The notes under the pieces were generated by a model. It did not search any database. It saw only the letters and a program-made list of their open reading frames with translations, and was not told the origin of the DNA. A stretch of 64,000 nt of DNA, taken from assembly GCF_003260265.1 (NCBI RefSeq), contig NZ_QITQ01000020.1, forward strand, positions 1-64,000, written 5' to 3'. The translations under genes and the position numbers were made by a program. Below, in pieces: positions 42,218 to 50,498 of the stretch (its first letter is position 1; each line of letters opens with the position of its first letter). The stretch is from Roseovarius amoyensis (lineage in GTDB: Bacteria > Pseudomonadota > Alphaproteobacteria > Rhodobacterales > Rhodobacteraceae).

Positions 42218-42870
42218 GCCCCTGCCGTGCCGCCCTGGGCCAGTTGTTCGTTGATCTCGTCGATCACCTTTATCCACAGCTCTGGCGGCTGACAGCCGGG
42301 CACTGCGTGTTGGCCCGCGACGATAAAGGTCGGCACGCCGGTTATCCCCATTTCACGAAATTTCTGGTCCTGGCTGCGGATATCTTCGGCATCCACATCG
42401 GATTCGAGCAATTTCGTCACCACCGCCGCATCCATGCCGGCACTGTCGGCTATGTCGGCCAGGACCTCTTTATCCCCAATGTCGCGCGCTTCCTGGAAAT
42501 AGGCCCGAAACAGTGCCATCGCCACCGGCATCTGCCGGCCCTCGATGCCGGCCCAGTGGATCAGGCGGTGGGCGTCCAGGGTGTTGGGCGTGCGCTTGAT
42601 GGCGGCGAAGTCGATGTTCAGCCCCGCCTCTTCGGCGCGTTCCAGCACCGGGGCATAGGCGCGCGCGGCGGCCTCTTTCCCGCCGAACTTGGTTTCCAGG
42701 TAGGTGTGGCGGTCCATGCCTTCGGGCGGCATGTCGGGGTTCAGCTGATAGGGGAACCAGCGAATGGTGAACGGGTGGCGCGGACGTTCGGCGATCGCCC
42801 GGTCAAGCAGTGTCTTGCCGATATAGCACCAGGGGCAGATCGGGTCGGAGATGATGTCAAGAGTGACCAT
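42214..42870 (-). CDS. DsbA-family oxidoreductase (FrnE-like)
   Basis: The 218-residue protein has a thioredoxin fold with active site CPWC (Cys12, Cys15) in DIISDPICPWCYIGK. The conserved cis-Pro region GITGVPTFIVAG is near residue 170. It has no signal peptide, so it is a cytoplasmic member such as FrnE or 2-hydroxychromene-2-carboxylate isomerase-like proteins. ATG 42870 gives the family start. Overlaps on both sides tie it to the acyl-CoA ligase and the K+ channel genes. Confidence 0.88.
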   Translation of the reverse strand: MVTLDIISDPICPWCYIGKTLLDRAIAERPRHPFTIRWFPYQLNPDMPPEGMDRHTYLETKFGGKEAAARAYAPVLERAEEAGLNIDFAAIKRTPNTLDAHRLIHWAGIEGRQMPVAMALFRAYFQEARDIGDKEVLADIADSAGMDAAVVTKLLESDVDAEDIRSQDQKFREMGITGVPTFIVAGQHAVPGCQPPELWIKVIDEINEQLAQGGTAGA

Positions 42871-44383
42871 GAAGCGCCTTGTAGATGGGCCGCAATGCGC
42901 GGCGCAGGATTTTGCCGTTGGCGCCGGTGGGCAGCGCGTCGAGATGAAAGTAACCGCGCGGGCACTTGTAGCTTGCCAGGCGTTCGGCGGCAAATGCGGC
43001 CAGCTCGGCCTCGGGCACGGGCTCGGGGCCGGTGTAGAAGGCCATGATCAGGCGCGCATCCTGCTTGACCTCGACATCGGTCACGGCGGCCAGCGTGATG
43101 CCGGGATGGGTGTTGAGCACCGCCTCCACCTCCAGCGGCGAGACGCGATAGCCGCCGGCATTCATCATGTCGTCGGACCGGCCCAGATAGGTGATGGCGC
43201 CGTCGGGGCCCATTACCCCCTGGTCGCCGGTCAGGAACCAGTCGCCGCGAAAGCGGGCGGCGGTGGCCTCGGGCGCGCCCAGGTATTCCAGCATCAGGCC
43301 GGGGTCGGTGCGATGCACCGCGATGGTGCCCTCTTCGCCCAGCGGCACGGGGCCGTCATCGCCCAGGATAGCAATTCGGCGGCCCGGTTGCGGAAAGCCC
43401 AGGCTGCCCTTGGGGGCTGGCCGGTCCGGCGCGGCGGAAATGAAGGTCGAGCATTCCGACATGCCATAAGCCTCGAAAATCGGGGTGCCTGTGGCCTGTT
43501 CCCACGCTGCGCGGATTGTGTCTAACAGCTTTTCCCCGGCCGAAAGCCCGTGCCGCAGGCGCGGCAGGTCAAACCGCTCGCCAGGTTTCAGGAACTTGCG
43601 GTAAACCCCCGGCGCGGCGGCGAAAATCGTGACGTCGTGACGCTTTAACAGCAGCGGCAGCTGGGTCGGGTCCAGCCCTGCCTGAGGGATCAGCGCGGTG
43701 GCGCCGGCGGTCCACGGGTCCATCAGCCCGGTGCCCAGCGTGTAGGTCCAGTTGAACGCGCCGGCATGCAGCAGGCGGTCGGACTGGCCCAGCCCGTGCC
43801 AGCCCTGCATCATCATCTGCCGTGCCCAGATGGCGCGATGGGCATGCACCACCGCACGCGGTGTGCCCGAGGTGCCGGAGGTATAGATGATATAGGCGGG
43901 GCGGTTGGGGTCGCCCATCACGAAATCGGTGGGCGGCAGATCGTGCATCGCCTGCAAGGTGTCCGGGTTGATCATCGGAATGTCGGTCGGCGGGCAGGCA
44001 ATGGCCGGATCGCGCAGGATGGCGCCGGGCTTGATGGTGGCGATGATGGCCGCGACCTCGGGCTCGGTCAGCGCGGCCGAGGTCGGCAACGGCACCAGCC
44101 CGGCGGCGATGGCGCCGAGATAGGCGATGGGGAATTCCACCGTGTTGCCCAGCCGCATCAGCACCTTGTCGCCCGGTTTCAGCCCGGCCCGGCGCAGACC
44201 CGTCGCCGTGCCCATAACAGCAGCCTTGAGGCGGCCATAACTCCACCTTTCGGCGCGGGTGAGCCCCAACACCGCCAGCGCGATCTTGTCGGGGTCGTCA
44301 TCGGCGCGCGCCAGCACATGCGCGGCCAAGTTGAAGGGCGCAGGGCAGGGGGCGAACGGTTCGGGTGTGGTCTGGGACAGCAT
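42857..44383 (-). CDS. Acyl-CoA/benzoate-CoA ligase type AMP-binding enzyme
   Basis: The 508-residue enzyme activates a carboxylic acid with ATP and joins it to CoA. AMP-binding motifs are present: YIIYTSGTSGTPRAVVHAHR, AYGMSECSTF, TGDQGVMGPDGAITYLGRSD and the catalytic Lys near the end in GANGKILRR. The set resembles benzoate-CoA or acetyl/acyl-CoA ligases; the acid is unknown. ATG 44383 is chosen as the first Met after a non-homologous upstream stretch. It is divergent from an XRE-cupin regulator that may control it. Confidence 0.88.
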   Translation of the reverse strand: MLSQTTPEPFAPCPAPFNLAAHVLARADDDPDKIALAVLGLTRAERWSYGRLKAAVMGTATGLRRAGLKPGDKVLMRLGNTVEFPIAYLGAIAAGLVPLPTSAALTEPEVAAIIATIKPGAILRDPAIACPPTDIPMINPDTLQAMHDLPPTDFVMGDPNRPAYIIYTSGTSGTPRAVVHAHRAIWARQMMMQGWHGLGQSDRLLHAGAFNWTYTLGTGLMDPWTAGATALIPQAGLDPTQLPLLLKRHDVTIFAAAPGVYRKFLKPGERFDLPRLRHGLSAGEKLLDTIRAAWEQATGTPIFEAYGMSECSTFISAAPDRPAPKGSLGFPQPGRRIAILGDDGPVPLGEEGTIAVHRTDPGLMLEYLGAPEATAARFRGDWFLTGDQGVMGPDGAITYLGRSDDMMNAGGYRVSPLEVEAVLNTHPGITLAAVTDVEVKQDARLIMAFYTGPEPVPEAELAAFAAERLASYKCPRGYFHLDALPTGANGKILRRALRPIYKALHGHS

Positions 44384-44411
44384 GCCCCCGATTAGGCATC
44401 GGCGCCTCATG

Positions 44412-44440
44412 TTGCAAGGGGGCCGCGGCCAGCGTATAGC
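44412..44440 (+). promoter_or_regulatory. Promoter of the XRE-cupin regulator
   Basis: TTGCAA (44412-44417) and TATAGC (44435-44440) are separated by exactly 17 bases. The start codon at 44448 lies where transcription should begin and has no Shine-Dalgarno, so the mRNA may be leaderless. Confidence 0.5.
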
Positions 44441-44447
44441 ATCGGCC

Positions 44448-45071
44448 ATGAAAGAGACGCTGCCGGGAAACCTTATCCGTATCGCGCGGCAGGACGGCGG
44501 CGGGCACGAGCCCGAACCGCTCAACCTGGGCGAACGGGTGCGCGGGCTGCGAAAATCGCGCGGCTGGACGCTGGAACAGGCCGCGCGGCAGGCCGGGCTG
44601 GCGCGCTCGACCCTGTCCAAGATCGAGAACGGCCAGATGTCGCCCACCTACGAGGCGCTGAAAAAGCTGGCGGTCGGGTTGCAGATCTCGATCCCGCAGC
44701 TTTTCACCCCGCCCCAGCGCGACCAGATCAGCGGCCGGCTGGCCGTGACCAAGGCGGGCGAGGGTACCCATCACGCCACCGCGACCTATGAACATGAATT
44801 GCTGGGCGAGGCGCTGAGCCGCAAGCGCATGCTGCCCTATCGCGCCCGCATCCGCGCCCGCTCGGTCGAGGAATTCGACGGCTGGGTGCGCCATGACGGC
44901 GAGGAATTCCTTTACGTTCTGACCGGGGTGATCCGGCTTTTTACCGAGTTCTATGAGCCGATCGAGATGCGTCGCGGCGACAGCGCCTATTACGACGCGG
45001 CGATGGGCCATAACGTGGTCTCGATCAGCGAAGAGGACGCGACGATCCTTTGGGTGACATCCCTGGTCTGA
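44448..45071 (+). CDS. XRE-family regulator with cupin domain
   Basis: The 207-residue protein has an N-terminal helix-turn-helix (about 25-82) with WTLEQAARQAGLARSTLSKI and a C-terminal cupin (about 130-200) with DGEEFLYVLTGVIRLF. Such regulators sense a small molecule in the cupin. The divergent acyl-CoA ligase 64 bases away is the likely target. ATG 44448 follows a well-placed promoter but no ribosome-binding site. Confidence 0.9.
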   Translation: MKETLPGNLIRIARQDGGGHEPEPLNLGERVRGLRKSRGWTLEQAARQAGLARSTLSKIENGQMSPTYEALKKLAVGLQISIPQLFTPPQRDQISGRLAVTKAGEGTHHATATYEHELLGEALSRKRMLPYRARIRARSVEEFDGWVRHDGEEFLYVLTGVIRLFTEFYEPIEMRRGDSAYYDAAMGHNVVSISEEDATILWVTSLV

Positions 45072-45137
45072 GGCGGGGTATGTTCGATCCAGCGCCCTAT
45101 TCAGGTGGATAAACGTCGGTCCGACATTGGAATTTCG

Positions 45138-45824
45138 TCAGCTCGGCAGTCGGTGATAGATGTGGGTAAAGGTCGCCGCGCCCAAGATCGGGATGACCAG
45201 GTTCAGCAGCGGCACCGACAGTGGCAGTGCCATCAGGATGCCCGCCGCCCAGATCGTGAGCAGGTGCCGGCGCCGGGCCTTGCGCGCCTCGACCCGTCCG
45301 ACGCGGCGAATGGCGACAAGGGTGAAATACTCCATGCCCAACAGATACCCGTTCAACCCGTAGAATATGAACGGTGCCAGCGGGGCAAAGGCGACATAGA
45401 GAAAGATCGCCACCAGGTTGGCGGCGATGATGATGCCGAGGAAATTGATCGTATCGCGCACCGCCTCTGACAGCGGCGTGCGGCGCGCGGGGCCGAGGCG
45501 GCTGTAATGGCGATCCTCGACCGCCTGCGCCACCTCGTCGAGGAACATCGAGGTGATGGCGGATGCCACCGGCACCATCAGCAGCGCCGACAGCACGATC
45601 ATGAACAGCAGTGACCCGAAGCCCAGCAGATCGCCCAGCCATGTGATCTCTCCGACCACTGGCAGGGTCACGCTTTCGCCGGTCAGCATCTCGATCAGGA
45701 ACAGCAAGCCCGCATAGGCCGCCACCAGCAACGCCAGTGTCAGCCCGATGCCGATAAACAGCACCTTGCGGAAACGCGGGTCGCCGATCTGGCCCAGGGC
45801 CAGGAAGAAACTGCTAAAGATCAT
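45138..45824 (-). CDS. EI24/CysZ-like membrane protein
   Basis: The 228-residue protein begins MIFSSFFLALGQIGDPRFRK and has four to six hydrophobic segments. The central part SMFLDEVAQAVEDRHYSRLG and the end NLVIPILGAATFTHIYHRLP fit the EI24 family, which includes the sulfate transporter CysZ. Whether it moves sulfate cannot be told. Its ATG overlaps the nitroreductase stop by four bases. Confidence 0.85.
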   Translation of the reverse strand: MIFSSFFLALGQIGDPRFRKVLFIGIGLTLALLVAAYAGLLFLIEMLTGESVTLPVVGEITWLGDLLGFGSLLFMIVLSALLMVPVASAITSMFLDEVAQAVEDRHYSRLGPARRTPLSEAVRDTINFLGIIIAANLVAIFLYVAFAPLAPFIFYGLNGYLLGMEYFTLVAIRRVGRVEARKARRRHLLTIWAAGILMALPLSVPLLNLVIPILGAATFTHIYHRLPS

Positions 45825-46399
45825 TCGCTCATCCACTCGGTGATGCTGTCCAGATCGGGACGCGGGCGTTCGGGCGGGGCGGCGGACTCGGTCCCGATAT
45901 GAATCATCCCGGCGACGCGTTCGTTTTCGGAAAGGTTCAGCGCCCGGGCGACGAAGGCGGGGTCGTGCACCGGCCAGCCGCTGAGCCAGTTGGCGCCCCA
46001 GCCAGAGGCAAGCGCAGCATTCAGCAGCGCCAGGCACACCGCCCCGGCCGAATAGGTCTGTTCGATCGGCGGGACCTTGTCAGAGGGTTTTTGCACCTCG
46101 ATCACCGCCACGGCGAGATGGGCGTCAGCATATTGCGCGCGTGCCTTGGCAACCTCTTCGGCGGTTCGGCCCAGTTCCGGCCCCATCTGTGAAACCAGTT
46201 CGGCCAGACGCAGCAGCGCCTTGCGCTCCAGCACGATGAAACGCCACGGCTCCAGCTTGCCGTGATCGGGGCTGCGCGCGGCGGCGGTCAGGATGTCGCG
46301 CAGCGCGGCCCGGTCGGGCACCGGCGCCGTCAGGGTCTTGGCCGGGCGCGACCGCCGGGTCAGAAGGAATTCCATTGCGGCGGGGTTGGGTGCGGGCAT
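45821..46399 (-). CDS. Nitroreductase family protein (YdjA-like)
   Basis: The 192-residue FMN enzyme has EFLLTRRSRPAKTL at the N terminus, with the Arg residues that bind the FMN phosphate, then AARSPDHGKLEPWRFIVLE and GWGANWLSGWPVHDPAF. These match the YdjA type. Natural substrates are usually unknown. ATG 46399 gives a short leader before the conserved Met9. It starts a two-gene unit with the EI24 protein. Confidence 0.88.
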   Translation of the reverse strand: MPAPNPAAMEFLLTRRSRPAKTLTAPVPDRAALRDILTAAARSPDHGKLEPWRFIVLERKALLRLAELVSQMGPELGRTAEEVAKARAQYADAHLAVAVIEVQKPSDKVPPIEQTYSAGAVCLALLNAALASGWGANWLSGWPVHDPAFVARALNLSENERVAGMIHIGTESAAPPERPRPDLDSITEWMSE

Positions 46400-46514
46400 G
46401 GGCGGTGTCCTGTCGTTCTGGTCGGTTTTTGGCTGCCCAGAGGTGTCGGATGCCTGATCGCGCGGGTCAAGCCCGGATCTTTCCTGCCCGGGCCGGACGC
46501 GCTAGGCAGGGTGC

Positions 46515-46769
46515 ATGAATCTGCCCGATCTGTCACACTTGGCCCAACCCGGCACCACGATCGCGGTGCGCGCCACGCCCAAGGCCGCAAGAAACGCCAT
46601 CGTCCTGCGCGATGGTGCGATCCGCGTGAATGTCACCGTCGCGCCCGAGGGCGGCAAGGCCAACGCGGCGGTGCAAAAACTGCTGGCCAAGGCGATGGGC
46701 GTGCCGAAATCGCGGTTGCGCCTCATCCGGGGCGAAACCGCGCGCGACAAGGTTTTCAGCGTGGATTGA
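46515..46769 (+). CDS. DUF167 (YggU) family protein
   Basis: The 84-residue protein has the DUF167 core AVRATPKAARNAIVLRDG, VNVTVAPEGGKANAAVQKLL and MGVPKSRLRLIRGETARDK. The family is widespread and of unknown function. The end overlaps the convergent minus-strand gene by 14 bases. No strong Shine-Dalgarno precedes ATG 46515, so a leaderless message is possible. Confidence 0.85.
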   Translation: MNLPDLSHLAQPGTTIAVRATPKAARNAIVLRDGAIRVNVTVAPEGGKANAAVQKLLAKAMGVPKSRLRLIRGETARDKVFSVD

Positions 46770-47004
46770 GGGTCTTGCCGCCCAGCGAATACACCCCCTC
46801 GGGCAGGTTGAGCGCCGCGCCAAGGTCGCGCAGCTGCGACGGCGACAGGGTGACGCGCGCCACGCTGTCGGTGCGGGGGTCGTATTGCTCGACCGTCACG
46901 CATTCGGCAAAGGCGTTGATGATCACGTCCTCGCCCAGGGGCGCGGCGCCCTCGTCGACAAGGGTGATCACGGTGCAGTCGAATTCGTGTTCGATGGAAA
47001 ACAT
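46756..47004 (-). CDS. Conserved hypothetical small protein
   Basis: The 82-residue acidic protein begins MFSIEHEFDCTVITLVDEG and includes VEQYDPRTDSVARVTLSPSQ. It looks well folded but I cannot name the family; similar proteins occur in roseobacters as far as I recall. GTG 47013, which adds three residues and has AAGGGATAG before it, is an alternative start. It overlaps the DUF167 gene at its end. Confidence 0.65.
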   Translation of the reverse strand: MFSIEHEFDCTVITLVDEGAAPLGEDVIINAFAECVTVEQYDPRTDSVARVTLSPSQLRDLGAALNLPEGVYSLGGKTLNPR

Positions 47005-47124
47005 GGGGTTCACCCTATCCCTTTGGCGGGTCTTTGCAAGCGCGGGTGCGGATCGCGCATCAATGCTGGCGCCGGCGCGTCAGCCTGCTAGATATTGGGT
47101 CAGAGAGTTTTGCGGAGGCTGCTC

Positions 47125-47826
47125 ATGCGTCTGTTTGCTTTGGCGGTGTTCATCGCCCTTGTTTTGCAGGGCTGCACGGTTGCGACCGAGCCGGCGGAGG
47201 CCCCGGCGACAGCACCGCGCCCGGTGCCGGCCGCCGATGCGGCGGATATCTCGCGGTTCCGTACCATCGCCGCGCGGGTCGAACCCGTGGCCGAACGTAT
47301 CTGCCGTGAACACGCCAACAGCCCCAACTGCGATTTCAACATCGTCATCGACGACCGGCCGGGTCTGCCGCCGAACGCCTATCAGACGCTCGACAAGAAC
47401 AACCGCCCGATCCTGGCCTTTACCCTGTCGATCCTCGCCGATGTCGAGAACGCCGATCAGCTGGCGTTCGTCATGGGGCACGAGGCCGCGCATCACATCG
47501 CCGGCCATATCCCCCGCCAGCAGCAGAATGCGATGACCGGGGCGATCCTGCTGGGCGGACTGGTGTCGCTGACCGGGATGGGGTCGTCGGCGGTGGATGC
47601 GGCGGTCGATCTGGGCGCCGGCGTCGGCGCGCGCAGCTATTCCAAGGATTATGAGTTGGAGGCCGACGCCATCGGCACAGTGATCGCACATCATGCCGGG
47701 TATGACCCGGTGCGGGGCGCGGCCTATTTCACCCGCATCGCCGATCCGGGCGACAGGTTTCTGGGCAGTCACCCGCCCAATGCCAAGCGCATAGAAACCG
47801 TCCGCCGGGTGGCGGCCGGGCTCTGA
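47125..47826 (+). CDS. M48-family metalloprotease lipoprotein
   Basis: The 233-residue protein has a lipoprotein signal with LQGC (Cys17). The zinc protease motif HEAAH is at 119-123 with Glu120 catalytic, and the third ligand is in YELEADAIGTVIA. It resembles the BepA/LoiP group, which cleaves or helps assemble outer-membrane proteins. It lacks the TPR part of BepA. GCGGAGGCTGCTC precedes ATG 47125. Confidence 0.9.
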   Translation: MRLFALAVFIALVLQGCTVATEPAEAPATAPRPVPAADAADISRFRTIAARVEPVAERICREHANSPNCDFNIVIDDRPGLPPNAYQTLDKNNRPILAFTLSILADVENADQLAFVMGHEAAHHIAGHIPRQQQNAMTGAILLGGLVSLTGMGSSAVDAAVDLGAGVGARSYSKDYELEADAIGTVIAHHAGYDPVRGAAYFTRIADPGDRFLGSHPPNAKRIETVRRVAAGL

Positions 47827-47901
47827 CCTGCGGCGAAATCTGGGTCAATGAATTGATTATAAACGAATAAAATCGACCTGTCCGCAGGCTGCGGGGCAGG
47901 G

Positions 47902-47915
47902 TTGATTCAAGTCAA
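47902..47915 (+). promoter_or_regulatory. FNR/FnrL-type binding site
   Basis: TTGATTCAAGTCAA matches the FNR palindrome TTGAT-N4-ATCAA at nine of ten fixed positions. Its centre lies about 72 bases before the first DUF6455 gene. A weak -10 (TACGCT, 47939-47944) would put the site near -42, the usual activating place. Confidence 0.6.
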
Positions 47916-47979
47916 GGACCCGCCGGCCCACCATGACGTACGCTGTCACAACAGGGAGCGAGGAAAAGGGGAGGCGAAC

Positions 47980-48246
47980 ATGCCGGCCTCGGGAATACAG
48001 CGGCGCCATGCAGAATTGATGGAGCGGATGGCGAATGCGCTTGGCCTTGATCTGGATGAAAAGATCATGGAGGGCCAGCTGGACATCGAGACGCTGGACG
48101 ATGCGGTCTTGTGCTGCACCGGCTGTACCGATCCGGATGGCTGCGACCATTGGCTGAAAGCCCAGCAGGGCATCGCACCGGCAGCGCCAGGTACCTGCCG
48201 TAACATGACCCTGTTCGAGATGCTCAAGCGGGGCACGCGGATATGA
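47980..48246 (+). CDS. DUF6455-like cysteine-motif protein (first of pair)
   Basis: The 88-residue protein has an acidic helical N terminus and the cysteine set Cys46-X2-Cys49-X5-Cys55-X17-Cys73, with WL following the third Cys and N two residues after the fourth. The next gene has exactly the same spacing. Four cysteines at fixed spacing suggest a metal, Fe-S or redox site. An FNR-type box lies upstream, and AAGGGGAGGCGAAC precedes the ATG. Function unknown. Confidence 0.75.
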   Translation: MPASGIQRRHAELMERMANALGLDLDEKIMEGQLDIETLDDAVLCCTGCTDPDGCDHWLKAQQGIAPAAPGTCRNMTLFEMLKRGTRI

Positions 48247-48277
48247 TGCCGCTGCACCCCGTAAAGGAGGTTTCAAG

Positions 48278-48565
48278 ATGACCGCGATACTTGCGCGCCT
48301 GGGTGATCCGAACCGCGCCTTCTGGCTGACCCGCTCGGTGGCGCGTGCCATCGACGTGAATCTGTCCGAGGCCATGCAGCAGGGCGACCTGTCTGCGGCC
48401 GATTACAGCGCCATGGTCACCCGTTGCCGAAAGTGCATGCATGCCGACGACTGTGAGGCATGGCTGGCAACCAATGGCGCCGGTGCCGAACGGGCGCCTG
48501 AACATTGCGCCAATGCTGACCTGCTGAACACCCTGCCGGCGGGGCGGCGTTCGATCCGGGTCTAG
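48278..48565 (+). CDS. DUF6455-like cysteine-motif protein (second of pair)
   Basis: The 95-residue protein carries Cys50-X2-Cys53-X5-Cys59-X17-Cys77, the same spacing as its neighbour 31 bases upstream, with WL and N at matching places. Outside the motif the two differ strongly, so the duplication is old. AAAGGAGGTTTCAAG before the ATG is an excellent ribosome-binding site. It likely shares the FNR-controlled transcript. Confidence 0.75.
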   Translation: MTAILARLGDPNRAFWLTRSVARAIDVNLSEAMQQGDLSAADYSAMVTRCRKCMHADDCEAWLATNGAGAERAPEHCANADLLNTLPAGRRSIRV

Positions 48566-48685
48566 GTCCATTCCGCCCGAAAGGGGCTTGTATTCCCGGC
48601 CTGCGGGGGTTGCGGGCCTCGCCAAGTCGTGCCTTGATGCCGTGCGGCGGCAATGGCTGTGGCAGGTGAAAAGGGATAATCGGAT

Positions 48686-50365
48686 ATGGCCAGAACCGGC
48701 GGGCAGCTCTTGGTGGAATGTCTCGAGGCGCTGGGGGCGCAGCGGTGTTTCGGTGTCCCCGGGGAAAGCTATCTTGCCGTGCTCGACGCGCTGCACGCCT
48801 CTGCCGGGCGGCTGGACTATGTGCTTTGCCGGCACGAGGGCGGCGCCGCATTCATGGCCGCCGCGCATGGCAAGCTGACCGGTCAGCCGGGGCTGTGCCT
48901 GGTTACCCGCGGGCCGGGCGCCACCAATGCGTCGATCGGGGTGCATACGGCGATGCAGGACAGCGTGCCGATGATCCTGCTGGTGGGGCAGGTGGGCACC
49001 GACATGAAGGGGCGCGAGGCGTTCCAGGAACTCGATTACCGCGCGGTGTTCGGCAGCATGGCGAAATGGGTGACCGAGATCGACGATGCCGCGCGCATAC
49101 CGGAAATCATCGCCCGCGCCTGGACGACCGCCATTTCCGGGCGCCCGGGGCCGGTCGTGCTGGCATTGCCTGATGACATGCTGACCGACACCACGGATGC
49201 GCAGCCGGTATCGGGGGCGGCCGAGATCGCCGAGCCACACCCCGACCCGGCGGCGGTGGTGCGGGTGCGTGACATGCTGGCGGCTGCCGAACGGCCGCTG
49301 ATCCTTTACGGTGGCAACGGCTGGGATGCGGCGGGCAGCGCCGCCTTGCAGGGCTTTGCCGAAGGGTCCGACATCCCGGTCGTGTCGGCGTTCCGCTATC
49401 AGGATCGGTTCGACAACCATTCGCCGGTGTTTTGCGGCGAGGCGGGGGTGGCGATGGCCCCGCATGTGCGTGACCTGATTTCCGGGGCAGATACGATCCT
49501 CGCCATCGAGACCCGCTTTGGCGAGAATGTCACCGGCGGCTATGAATTGCTGTCGGTGCCGGAACCTGTGCAGCAGATCATTCATGTGCATGGCTCCGAC
49601 CGCGAGTTGGGCAAGGTCTATCGCCCGGCGCTGGGCATCCATGCCGGGCCCAACGCCTTTGCCGCCGCGCTGGCCGCGACGGGCGCGGTCAGCGCCAGCC
49701 GGGGTGGCTGGCGGGCCGATGCGCGCCAGGCGTACGAGGCCGCCTTTGACCTGCCCGATCTGCCCTCGCCGGTGGATATGGGACATGTCATGGCGCATCT
49801 GCGCGAGGTTCTGCCCGAGGATGCAATCGTGACCAACGGGGCGGGTAATTTCGCCATCTGGTCGGGACGGTTCCTGAAATACGGGCCGGCGGCGCGTCTG
49901 CTGGCACCGCAGTCGGGGGCGATGGGCTATGGTTTGCCCGCCGCCATAGCGGCCAAGCTGGCCCATCCCGACCGGTTGGTGCTGTGTTTCACCGGCGACG
50001 GCGATTTCCAGATGACCGCGTCAGAGCTGGCCACCGCCGCACAGGCCGGGGCGCAGCCGGTGGTGCTGGTGCTCAACAATGGTATCTACGGCACCATTCG
50101 CGCACACCAGGAACGCACCTATCCCGGCCGTGTCTTTGGCACCTCGATGACCGTGAACCCCGATTTCGCCGCGCTGGCGCGAGCGCACGGATTTCACGCC
50201 GAGCGTGTCGAAAAGACCGCCGATTTCGCCGCCGCGTTCGAGCGCGCCCGCACCTCTGACAGCGGTGCGGTGCTGGATCTGGCAATCTCTCCCGAGGCGC
50301 TGAGCCCCCGCGCCACGCTGAGCCAGATGCGCGCAGCAGGACAGGCCGCAGCGGCAGGCCGCTGA
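48686..50365 (+). CDS. Thiamine-diphosphate enzyme, acetolactate-synthase-like
   Basis: The 559-residue protein has the three-domain layout of the acetolactate synthase family. The catalytic Glu51 is in CRHEGGAAFMAA, and the ThDP motif starts GDGDFQMTASELATA (about residue 437). No small-subunit gene is next to it, so it may be a catabolic enzyme such as a sulfoacetaldehyde, benzoylformate or oxalyl-type relative rather than IlvB. Context with a TRAP-TAXI carrier suggests an acid substrate, an inference only. Confidence 0.85.
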   Translation: MARTGGQLLVECLEALGAQRCFGVPGESYLAVLDALHASAGRLDYVLCRHEGGAAFMAAAHGKLTGQPGLCLVTRGPGATNASIGVHTAMQDSVPMILLVGQVGTDMKGREAFQELDYRAVFGSMAKWVTEIDDAARIPEIIARAWTTAISGRPGPVVLALPDDMLTDTTDAQPVSGAAEIAEPHPDPAAVVRVRDMLAAAERPLILYGGNGWDAAGSAALQGFAEGSDIPVVSAFRYQDRFDNHSPVFCGEAGVAMAPHVRDLISGADTILAIETRFGENVTGGYELLSVPEPVQQIIHVHGSDRELGKVYRPALGIHAGPNAFAAALAATGAVSASRGGWRADARQAYEAAFDLPDLPSPVDMGHVMAHLREVLPEDAIVTNGAGNFAIWSGRFLKYGPAARLLAPQSGAMGYGLPAAIAAKLAHPDRLVLCFTGDGDFQMTASELATAAQAGAQPVVLVLNNGIYGTIRAHQERTYPGRVFGTSMTVNPDFAALARAHGFHAERVEKTADFAAAFERARTSDSGAVLDLAISPEALSPRATLSQMRAAGQAAAAGR

Positions 50366-50412
50366 CCCCCGCCGAAGCCCCGGGATGCCGCAAGGGCAAA
50401 GCGGCAAGTCCC

Positions 50413-50451
50413 GTCACATGGGTTGCAATGTGACCCGGTTCTAAGTCTACT
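50413..50451 (+). promoter_or_regulatory. Palindrome over a candidate promoter before the TAXI gene
   Basis: GTCACAT (50413-50419) and ATGTGAC (50428-50434) form a 7-bp inverted repeat with an 8-base spacer. TTGCAA (50423-50428) lies in it and TCTACT (50446-50451) is 17 bases further. This looks like an operator covering the -35 region. Confidence 0.4.
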
Positions 50452-50498
50452 AGGGCATCGGGGCTTTGCCAAAAAGCTCGTCAACAAGGGAGAATGCC

